Source of the DNA: Congregibacter variabilis
GTDB taxonomy: Bacteria > Pseudomonadota > Gammaproteobacteria > Pseudomonadales > Halieaceae
Length of the DNA: 64,000 nucleotides
Direction: 5' to 3'
NCBI RefSeq assembly: GCF_045689235.1
Contig: NZ_CP136864.1
Location: 682,001-746,000 of the forward strand
Part shown: piece by piece, positions 45,167 through 52,480 of the stretch
Position numbering within the stretch: position 1 is the stretch's first letter
How the letters are laid out: each line of letters starts with the position of its first letter
Position numbers and translations under genes: made by a program
Notes under the pieces: model-generated
Told to the model about the DNA's origin: nothing
What the model saw: only the letters and a program-made list of their open reading frames with translations
Databases searched by the model: none

Positions 45167-46051
45167 ATGGATAATCTTCTTCTTTGTGACCCGGATCGCA
45201 AGTGCCTCAATGAGATTGCCGAGGCCTTACCGGCATTGGTACTCACTGGCGCCGGAGTTAGCGTGGCTACAGGGATACCCACTTACCGGAATGAGGCTGG
45301 CACCTGGCTGCGCAGTGACCCCATCACCCATCAGGAATTCCTCAAGGATCCAAGGCAACGCCAGCGCTATTGGGGGCGATCTCTCCTGGGCTGGCCCGCC
45401 GTGCGTGACGCCCGGCCCGCCACCGCGCATCGAATTCTGGCACAGATGGAAGCCATTGGCGCTATCACCCACATTGTCACTCAAAACGTAGACCGGCTGC
45501 ATCAGCGTGCTGGAAGCGCAAAGGTGACTGACCTTCATGGCCGCCTCGACCGTGCAGTGTGCCTTGACTGCAAAACCTTTATCAGCCGGGATCAGCTCCA
45601 GAGTGATCTTTTGCGCCTCAACCCCGGGATTACCCGAACTACGGTTTCAGCAAGACCGGACGGTGATGCAGACCTGGCTGACGGCATTGTTGACAGCGTC
45701 ACGGTTCCCTGCTGTAAGCAATGCAAGGGAACATTGATGCCAGACGTCGTGTTCTTTGGAGGGAGTATCCCTAATGAGAGAGTTCTCGAGGGTAAGCTCG
45801 CTTTGGAGCGAGCGCGCTGCCTGCTGGTTGTTGGTAGCTCACTGCAGGTTTATTCCGGCTATCGTTTTTGCAAGTGGGCGCGGGACAGTAACAAACCCAT
45901 CTTTCTCATCAATCCGGGTCTAACTCGTGCAGATGACATGGCAACCAAGTGGCGCATCGATGCCGATTCTGGCTTACAAGCCATATTTGAACGCTATTGT
46001 GAGCACCGCAAGGAACAAAACCTTAAAGAGCAAGGAATCAATTCAGCATGA
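45167..46051 (+). CDS. Sir2-family NAD-dependent protein deacylase
   Basis: A 294-residue class II-like sirtuin. LTGAGVSVATGIPTYR near residue 26 and TQNVDRLHQRAG near 105 are the NAD-binding motifs, DLHG near 123 supplies the catalytic His, and four cysteines (CLDC and CCKQC) bind zinc. It overlaps the photolyase gene by 4 bp (ATGA), so the two are one translational unit. Confidence 0.9.
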   Translation: MDNLLLCDPDRKCLNEIAEALPALVLTGAGVSVATGIPTYRNEAGTWLRSDPITHQEFLKDPRQRQRYWGRSLLGWPAVRDARPATAHRILAQMEAIGAITHIVTQNVDRLHQRAGSAKVTDLHGRLDRAVCLDCKTFISRDQLQSDLLRLNPGITRTTVSARPDGDADLADGIVDSVTVPCCKQCKGTLMPDVVFFGGSIPNERVLEGKLALERARCLLVVGSSLQVYSGYRFCKWARDSNKPIFLINPGLTRADDMATKWRIDADSGLQAIFERYCEHRKEQNLKEQGINSA

Positions 46052-47505
46052 CCGACACCGTCGTTTTATGGTTTCGACAAGACCTCAGGATTCATGACCT
46101 CCCGGCATTACACGCAGCCAGTAAAGACGGCCGCCAGATATTACCGATTTATATCCTGGATGAAGACGCGCCCGGGGACTGGAAAATTGGCGGCGCCAGT
46201 CGCTGGTGGTTACACCACAGCCTCACTGCGCTTGCCACTGACATTGAGTCACTGGGCGGCAAATTAATTTTCCGTAGGGGCAATAGCCTGTCAATCCTCC
46301 GCGAACTTTGTGAGGCGAACAACGCAGAGGCTATTTACTGCAGTCGGCGCTACGAGCCCTGGGCGGCGAAAGAAGAAAACACACTACACGAATCTTTCAA
46401 AAACGATGAGATAACGTTCAAGCGTTTCCCCGGCGCACTACTGCACGAACCCGGGACTGTGATGACCCAGGGTGGCGGCCCGTTCAAGGTGTTTACGCCT
46501 TTTTGGCGCGCCTGTCGTAAAAATGAGACTCCCCGTCCTATCGAAAAAACCGCTGCTAATTGGTCCGACTGCAGTGCCAGTGATGTCCTGGACGACTGGG
46601 AACTGCTTCCGAGGAATCCTGATTGGGCCGCACAGTGGAGCGAGTATTGGAAGCCCGGCGAAACTGGCGCCCGGGAACGTTTACACGCATTTCTTGATGA
46701 CACGGTGTCGCGATATGCCGATGAACGAGATCTGCCAGCGGTAGATGCAACATCACGTATGTCGGCACACCTGCATCATGGCGAAATTTCTCCGCGTCAG
46801 ATTTGGGCAATGTGCGAACAAAAAAGGCTGGAGCTACCCCATAGTGACACTGCCATCAACAAGTTTCAGGCAGAGCTTGGCTGGCGAGAGTTTTCCTATC
46901 ACCTACTGCACTTTTTCCCTCACATACCCGAAAGCCCTTTTAAAGAAAATTTCGCACAATTCCCCTGGCAAGCCAACGAGACCTATCTGCAGGCCTGGCA
47001 GCAAGGACAAACCGGCTACCCCATCGTCGACGCAGGCATGCGTGAGCTTTGGGCCACAGGCATCATGCACAATCGCGTGCGCATGGTTGTCGCATCATTT
47101 CTTTGTAAGCACTTGTTACAACATTGGCGCTCGGGTGAGGACTGGTTTTGGGACACCCTGGTCGATGCTGACTTAGCCAGCAATGGCTGTAGCTGGCAAT
47201 GGGTAGCTGGCAGTGGCGCCGACGCTGCGCCCTACTTTCGTATATTCAACCCTGTGACTCAGGGCGAAAAGTTCGACAAGCAGGGAGAGTACGTACGTCG
47301 CTGGGTTCCAGAGATTTCGGACTTGCCCAACAAATACCTGCACAAACCCTGGGAGGCTCCCGACGATATTCTCGAGCAAGCCGGTATTGTCCTTGGCCAA
47401 CAGTACCCTGCACCGATCGTCGACCACCGCGAGGCACGCCAAGCCGCACTGGATGCCTACGAGCACATAAGACTCTCAAGCGCCACGACGGCGCAGGCGA
47501 ATTAA
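46048..47505 (+). CDS. phr: Deoxyribodipyrimidine photolyase (cryptochrome/photolyase family)
   Basis: A 485-residue light-driven DNA repair enzyme. The N-terminal antenna domain opens VVLWFRQDLRIHDLPAL. The FAD domain has ELGWREFSYHLL, TGYPIVDAGMRELWATG and MHNRVRMVVASF, and the C-terminus has SNGCSWQWVAGSGADAAPYFRIFNP. This fits class I CPD photolyases of the proteobacterial type. It is coupled to a sirtuin gene. The last 30 bp overlap the convergent xdhC-like gene. Confidence 0.93.
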   Translation: MTDTVVLWFRQDLRIHDLPALHAASKDGRQILPIYILDEDAPGDWKIGGASRWWLHHSLTALATDIESLGGKLIFRRGNSLSILRELCEANNAEAIYCSRRYEPWAAKEENTLHESFKNDEITFKRFPGALLHEPGTVMTQGGGPFKVFTPFWRACRKNETPRPIEKTAANWSDCSASDVLDDWELLPRNPDWAAQWSEYWKPGETGARERLHAFLDDTVSRYADERDLPAVDATSRMSAHLHHGEISPRQIWAMCEQKRLELPHSDTAINKFQAELGWREFSYHLLHFFPHIPESPFKENFAQFPWQANETYLQAWQQGQTGYPIVDAGMRELWATGIMHNRVRMVVASFLCKHLLQHWRSGEDWFWDTLVDADLASNGCSWQWVAGSGADAAPYFRIFNPVTQGEKFDKQGEYVRRWVPEISDLPNKYLHKPWEAPDDILEQAGIVLGQQYPAPIVDHREARQAALDAYEHIRLSSATTAQAN

Positions 47506-48429
47506 CTCAGCGACAATTGACACGGCAATTTCTGGCGGTGTTTTGCTGCCGATATCGAGGCCCACGGGAGCATGCAGACGTTCAATACAGTCAGCGGGTA
47601 CTCCCAATGCGCTTAAACGCTCTTTGCGCTGAAGAGTGGTGCGCACAGAGCCCAGCGCTCCTACGTACCAGGCTTTGGACTCCAGAGCCTCCATGAGCGC
47701 CATATCGTCAATACGAGGATCATGGGTCAGGGTAATCACCACCGACTCGGGATCGTCGGCGTGCGCACGCACTGCGTCATCGGGCATATCAGATAAAAGC
47801 GGCAGTACAGGTCCCCGCCAACTAGCGCGGGCGTCCGCTCTGGGATCGCAGACCAGAACATCGTAATCAAGACCCAATGCGAGTTCGGCAACACTTGCGG
47901 CCAGCTGACCTGCGCCGATGAGTAGCATTCGCTGCCTAGGCCCAAAACACTGAGAAAGGCGTGCTTCGGCAAACTCGAGTTCACCATAGGCTCCTCCTCT
48001 GTTCACAGTGGTATCACCCGATTTGCGGTCAACAAAGCGCTCAGCGACCTGCCGTGAATCTAGCGCATTGCGCACCGACTCCAGCCAGGGCAGATCTCTA
48101 TCCGCATGCAAGAATTGCAAAAAGACCGTGAGATGGCCGCCGCAGGGCAAACCCAGGCGAGCGTTTTCCTCCGCCGACACGCCGTATTGCAGTACTTCAG
48201 GCGAGTCTTGCGAGAATTCACCCTTAACAATGCTGGCAAGCAGCTCCTCTTCGACGCAGCCACCAGAGAGTGAGCCCACCTGCGATTGTGGTGGTAGAAA
48301 CAACGCCAAAGAACCCGGTGGTCGAGGGGAAGATCCGTGGACTGCAACAACGGTTGCGAGCCAGCACTCCTGGCCGCCCCGCAAGGCATCGAGCGCTGCA
48401 CTTAGAACCGCATCGTCTTGTGTCTGCAT
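47476..48429 (-). CDS. XdhC/CoxI-family protein
   Basis: A 317-residue protein with an N-terminal XdhC/CoxI domain (VAVHGSSPRPPGSLALFL; LSGGCVEEELLASI with the conserved Cys) and a C-terminal Rossmann XdhC domain (LLIGAGQLAASVAELALGLDYDVLVCDPR). XdhC proteins bind molybdenum cofactor and insert it, sulfurated, into xanthine dehydrogenase-type enzymes, but no such enzyme is encoded here. The ATG at 48429 is chosen because it starts 5 bp after the preceding gene and matches family starts; the frame is open further upstream. Confidence 0.88.
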   Translation of the reverse strand: MQTQDDAVLSAALDALRGGQECWLATVVAVHGSSPRPPGSLALFLPPQSQVGSLSGGCVEEELLASIVKGEFSQDSPEVLQYGVSAEENARLGLPCGGHLTVFLQFLHADRDLPWLESVRNALDSRQVAERFVDRKSGDTTVNRGGAYGELEFAEARLSQCFGPRQRMLLIGAGQLAASVAELALGLDYDVLVCDPRADARASWRGPVLPLLSDMPDDAVRAHADDPESVVITLTHDPRIDDMALMEALESKAWYVGALGSVRTTLQRKERLSALGVPADCIERLHAPVGLDIGSKTPPEIAVSIVAELIRLRRRGA

Positions 48430-48433
48430 ACCC

Positions 48434-49603
48434 TTAAACTCGCTGGGAAACCTGCTCAAACAAACTTCGATTGTCCGCAACAATCCGCTGGGTAACTTGC
48501 GGATCCGGCTCTCGGGACCAGTCGTCACGAACAAAAGAGCCACCCAACAGAATTTCTCCTTTACGCGGGAACATGTAGGTCACATCACTACCGCCACCTA
48601 CCGTGAGGTAATCTACGGCGGGGTCTGGCGGCATAAAGACCAGCTGACCCTTTATCGGCTGCATTTCATCGTCGCCAAACAGTGCTTTGGCCCCCAGACC
48701 CGTGCAGTTAAATATCGCTGGCTCGGCTAAAGAAAGCACCATCGACAAGTCCTTAAAGTCCCGAGCAATCATTTTTCCTCCGGCGACAAAAAAATCCCTG
48801 CGCACCCTGCGCAGAAACATCGCCGGCTCAATCAGCATAGTGACTGTTTGTTTGGCAAACCGAGTGGGAAATGGATGTTCACCAGGATCGAGGTCCTTCA
48901 CCGAGGTAAAAAGCTCGGGCATTTCACGGAGATAAAAACCCCCTGCCTGAGGTTCATCTGACAGATAGTAATTTTCTTTAAAGCTCACACCGTAATCGGC
49001 ACCGACGAGGTTTTGATACGCGTGGTGTGCGATGCGCGATGCGTATTTATACTGAGCAATGAATGCATCATCGGCAACATCCTCATCAAAAACCGAGGTG
49101 GGTGCCCATTGCCCCGCTCCCACGTTAGACACGCTGTGGCGCGAAGGAGATCGGGTATATATCGTCACGTTCCATCCAGCATCCTGCAACAGACGCGCCG
49201 TGGTCAGCCCCATAATCCCGGATCCCAAAACGGCCGCATCGCCCACAGCTAAATTTGCGGCGTGCTGAACAGCCAGTGCAGAAGAGCCCCAGGAGAGGGA
49301 AATACCGCCGCCGCCGTGTCCGTAGTTGTGGATAATGTCCTTTTGATCAAAGGTTTCGCGTTTAACTACAAATCCTGAGGGTCGAAACGGCCTATGTCCC
49401 ACAATCACGCGGACAATGCGATCTTCGGAAATTCGCGGTGCGACAAATGGTTGACGGGACAGAGGCCGCGCATAGCGGCCCACCCCGGAAACCCTCTGCC
49501 CACCGCCTGTGCAGGCGCCCACTGACGCAAGCACTGGTAACGCAGAAACCGCCCCGAGCGCGCGCAAGGTCCGCCGCTTGTCTAAATCGTATTCGTTAGT
49601 CAT
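48434..49603 (-). CDS. D-amino-acid-oxidase-like FAD lipoprotein, circularly permuted
   Basis: A 389-residue FAD-dependent oxidoreductase. The N-terminus has KRRTLRALGAVSALPVLASVGAC, a Tat-like or Sec lipoprotein signal with Cys at about 31. The oxidase motifs are in an unusual order: GHRPFRPSGF (about 69-78) and HNYGHGGGGISLSWG (about 92-106), which end normal D-amino-acid oxidases, precede the N-terminal FAD motif AVLGSGIMGLTTARLL (about 124-139) and VGAGQWAP. The protein ends at the helix that would precede RPFRP. The start overlaps the previous gene's stop (TGATG). The substrate is probably a D-amino acid or glycine-like amine. Confidence 0.82.
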   Translation of the reverse strand: MTNEYDLDKRRTLRALGAVSALPVLASVGACTGGGQRVSGVGRYARPLSRQPFVAPRISEDRIVRVIVGHRPFRPSGFVVKRETFDQKDIIHNYGHGGGGISLSWGSSALAVQHAANLAVGDAAVLGSGIMGLTTARLLQDAGWNVTIYTRSPSRHSVSNVGAGQWAPTSVFDEDVADDAFIAQYKYASRIAHHAYQNLVGADYGVSFKENYYLSDEPQAGGFYLREMPELFTSVKDLDPGEHPFPTRFAKQTVTMLIEPAMFLRRVRRDFFVAGGKMIARDFKDLSMVLSLAEPAIFNCTGLGAKALFGDDEMQPIKGQLVFMPPDPAVDYLTVGGGSDVTYMFPRKGEILLGGSFVRDDWSREPDPQVTQRIVADNRSLFEQVSQRV

Positions 49604-50148
49604 CAATCAATACTCGTGATTTCTGCGGCCTTCAGGGCATCTGCGATAAATGCTCGCCAGATCGGGTTTTCGTCAAACTTAGCTGCATCCCAAACCGCGT
49701 AGAGATCTTCTCTCGCTTCGGCCTCAGGGACGCCTTCGCGAATGACCCTATAAAGATAGGTGAAGGCAGAGGCGCGAAAGTTGGCAAAACAATGCACCAG
49801 CGTCTTCCGCCCCTGCCGCGCATCCATCATTGCAAAGAACAGATCGAGGTCCCGTGGGGTGGGAGAATCCCAAAGCACCGGGATATTAACGTAGCTAATC
49901 CCCGCGGCAGCAACGGCAAACGGCTCCTGTGCATTGCGCTTAGGATCGGCCACTGCAAGGTTGATGATGAGCTCTACGTTTTCAGATTGCAGCGCCGCCA
50001 CCTGTTCGGGGTAAATCTGTCCCGCTGTAAGCAGGACATCAGATACGCGGTGAAAATTTCGCACATCCTCAAGATCGCCTTGGCCCCGCGCAAAGGCTGA
50101 CGCCACCAGTGCGGATGCCAGCGACAATAAAAGCAGGTATGACTTCAC
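49603..50148 (-). CDS. Exported protein tyrosine phosphatase-like protein (short P-loop)
   Basis: A 181-residue protein with a Sec signal peptide (cleavage near AFARGQ). The fold resembles DSP/DUF442-type phosphatases (NFHRVSDVLLTAGQIYPEQV; ELIINLAV). The active-site loop is LVHCFANFRASAF with C120 and R125, only four residues apart, whereas classical phosphatases have Cys-x5-Arg. It is the first gene of a three-gene operon with the oxidase and XdhC-like genes. Catalytic activity is uncertain. Confidence 0.75.
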   Translation of the reverse strand: MKSYLLLLSLASALVASAFARGQGDLEDVRNFHRVSDVLLTAGQIYPEQVAALQSENVELIINLAVADPKRNAQEPFAVAAAGISYVNIPVLWDSPTPRDLDLFFAMMDARQGRKTLVHCFANFRASAFTYLYRVIREGVPEAEAREDLYAVWDAAKFDENPIWRAFIADALKAAEITSID

Positions 50149-50311
50149 GGTGAATGACTCCCTATATGTTTACACCACGCCTCGCAGCAAAGCATATCAC
50201 TTTGCTTAAACACAGCCCTTTCTCGCTTATGAGACCGCTCCCCGGTTCATTGCCCCGTGCTAGGCTTTGTCGCGATGATCGCGATGGACCAGCAGGCGGA
50301 GGTGTATTCCC

Positions 50312-52039
50312 ATGACAAATATGCGAATAGGCATGAAAACTCGAGCACTCGCGGCGGCTATAGTCGTTGCGCTGGGAGTCACCGTCTCAGGTCAGATTAC
50401 CGCCAAGGAAGAAGTTCGCTGTCCCAGCAGTGATCTGTTGCTTTACAGCAGCACGATTTACACGGCAGATGACAGTAACTGGCGCGCCGAGGCAGTTGCC
50501 ATACTGGATGATCGTATCGTTTTTGTGGGAAGTAACGAAGAAGCCGCTTCCTGGCATTGTGGCGCTCAAGAGACAATGAATCTTAAGGGCAGCGTTATAT
50601 ACCCGGGCTTTACAGACAGTCATCAGCATCTCGAGGGCGTAGGAAAACGTACGCGCACTCTGAACCTATTCGAAATATCCACCCGCGCAGCCACGATCGA
50701 GCGTATTAAGGACTGGGCATCCTCTGTACCCACCGGTAACTGGGTGCTGGGAAGGGGCTGGATTGAACGTGAGTGGACGGACGATCAACGCTTTCTGAAT
50801 CGCGAGGATGTGGACGCTTTTACCGCGAACAAGCCTCTATATATGCCACGGGCTGATGGTGTCTCGGCGTTGGTCAATAGCAAGGCGCTGGACTTGGCGG
50901 GCGTAGACGCCAGTACCCCGGACCCCGAAGGGGGACGCTTTGAGCGCGACGAACAGGGTAATCCTACGGGCTATGTGCTGGCCCGCGCCATGGATAGATT
51001 TCGTGCCATCTTGCCGCCAGAAACCGACGAGTACATCAAAGAGAATCTGCGTCGGGGTATGCAGGCCAATGCCGCTCGGGGTTGGACGCAAACCCATGAT
51101 GCGGGCATGAGCTTGAGAGAAGCGGGCTTGTTGAGAGGACTTCACGAAAGCGGCGAAATGGCGCACCGGGTATACATCGCAGTACCAATCGCCGAGGCAC
51201 AGTCCTTGATTGAGCATGGCGCTGAGCAGAGCAGTGATGGATTCTTTGAGATGCGCGGAATAAAAGTTTTTATCGATGGGACCCTCGGGTCCCGCGGCGC
51301 CGCGCTTATCGAAAACTACGCGGACGCTCAGCACAATGGTTTTATGAATCGGACAACACAAGCGGAGCTGATGCCGGTTTTGGAAGCTGCGCTTCGAGGG
51401 GGTTTTCAGGTCATGACTCACGTAATCGGTGATCGGGCTCTTCGGAATACTTTGGACTGGTATAGCAGCGCCTGGCAGAACCTGCCGCAAAAGTTTTGGA
51501 AGACAGAGGATTTACGCTGGCGGGTCGAGCACGCACAGATAATTCCGCCAGTAGATCAGCAGCGTCTCTTCGATATGCAGATCATTCCCTCAATGCAACC
51601 CAGTCATGCCATCGGTGACTTAAACTTCGCCCCCGCCCGACTGGGCAAAGAACGCCTGAGCTACGCTTATCCCTGGCAGGACCTTATCAACCGCGGCCTA
51701 CAGATCGTCGCCGGCTCAGACGCACCGGTAGAAGCTGGCGATCCGCGAATCGAGTTTTATGCGGCAATAACACGCCGGCGCCTGGACGGTAGCCAGGGTG
51801 AAGAGTGGCATCCGGAGTTTGCAGTATCCCGGTCAGATGCCCTGCGTATGCTGACCCTATGGCCCGCCTACGCAGCATTTCAGGAAGACCGACGAGGATC
51901 CATACGTGTCGGGAACCTTGCAGACTTGACAGTATTTGATACGGACTTCATGCAAGCAGCCCCGGCAGATATTCTGACGGCAAAAACGGTAATGACCTTG
52001 GTGGGCGGCCGCATCAGCTACGCTCAGAACTCCCGCTGA
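50312..52039 (+). CDS. Exported amidohydrolase, YtcJ-like (amidohydrolase 3 family)
   Basis: A 575-residue exported hydrolase; signal peptide of about 31 residues ending near GQITAKE. GGAGGT stands 9 nt before the ATG. Metal motif GFTDSHQHLEG near 102, then MTHVIGDRALRNTLD near 370 and AGSDAPVEAGDP near 465. Same family and length as the protein at 14537-16249 but clearly different in sequence. It is followed by a TonB receptor gene on the same strand after a 441-bp gap. The substrate is unknown. Confidence 0.83.
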   Translation: MTNMRIGMKTRALAAAIVVALGVTVSGQITAKEEVRCPSSDLLLYSSTIYTADDSNWRAEAVAILDDRIVFVGSNEEAASWHCGAQETMNLKGSVIYPGFTDSHQHLEGVGKRTRTLNLFEISTRAATIERIKDWASSVPTGNWVLGRGWIEREWTDDQRFLNREDVDAFTANKPLYMPRADGVSALVNSKALDLAGVDASTPDPEGGRFERDEQGNPTGYVLARAMDRFRAILPPETDEYIKENLRRGMQANAARGWTQTHDAGMSLREAGLLRGLHESGEMAHRVYIAVPIAEAQSLIEHGAEQSSDGFFEMRGIKVFIDGTLGSRGAALIENYADAQHNGFMNRTTQAELMPVLEAALRGGFQVMTHVIGDRALRNTLDWYSSAWQNLPQKFWKTEDLRWRVEHAQIIPPVDQQRLFDMQIIPSMQPSHAIGDLNFAPARLGKERLSYAYPWQDLINRGLQIVAGSDAPVEAGDPRIEFYAAITRRRLDGSQGEEWHPEFAVSRSDALRMLTLWPAYAAFQEDRRGSIRVGNLADLTVFDTDFMQAAPADILTAKTVMTLVGGRISYAQNSR

Positions 52040-52480
52040 TCGCTGTCGCGCACCGAGTTAAGGTCACCCTAAAGCACTGTTCGTAGCGTATGAAATGCCA
52101 CACTGACCCCAGTCGTACGCACTAATATAAAGCAAAAGCACTGCTTTGAATCTCATGCCTGCATCAAACTGGCTCAAGCAATTAACTTGCCGACCCAAGC
52201 AGAACGCTTTCTCTCGACATCCAGAAGCTCCGATTCAGGATTTTATACATCAGCAGAATACACTGTTAAATAAGTAGTATTTCTCGCTTCCAGCGCCAGA
52301 CCGAGAGCCCAGGTTCCGAAGCTAACTCACCACAAAAATAAAACAGGCACAGCTTTTGCTATGCCTCTCCTTGTGCACGCCATCCTCAGGGGCCGCAGAG
52401 CCGCCGTCGTCATAGCGCAGCACCAGTAACAGAACTGCCGACAATGGATCGGTAGCCAATGTCACTCAGGAGAATGATTT
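52040..52480 (+). other. Intergenic region before the second TonB receptor
   Basis: No protein gene is seen in 441 bp. It contains a 9-bp hairpin at 52345-52366 whose U-run lies on the minus-strand side, and the ribosome site CAGGAG before the receptor ATG. A promoter for the receptor is expected but no strong consensus pair is visible. Confidence 0.5.
52345..52366 (-). terminator. Possible minus-strand terminator in the receptor leader
   Basis: AGGCACAGC and GCTATGCCT pair with one mismatch around TTTT. On the minus strand it is followed by GTTTTATTTTTG. No minus-strand gene precedes it, so it might end an antisense RNA. Confidence 0.35.

Noticed and set aside
48434..49603. Frameshift or assembly error as the reason for the inverted motif order in the oxidase
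   Set aside because: The frame is open without break, both ends fit neighbouring genes with overlap, and the protein ends where a permutation predicts.
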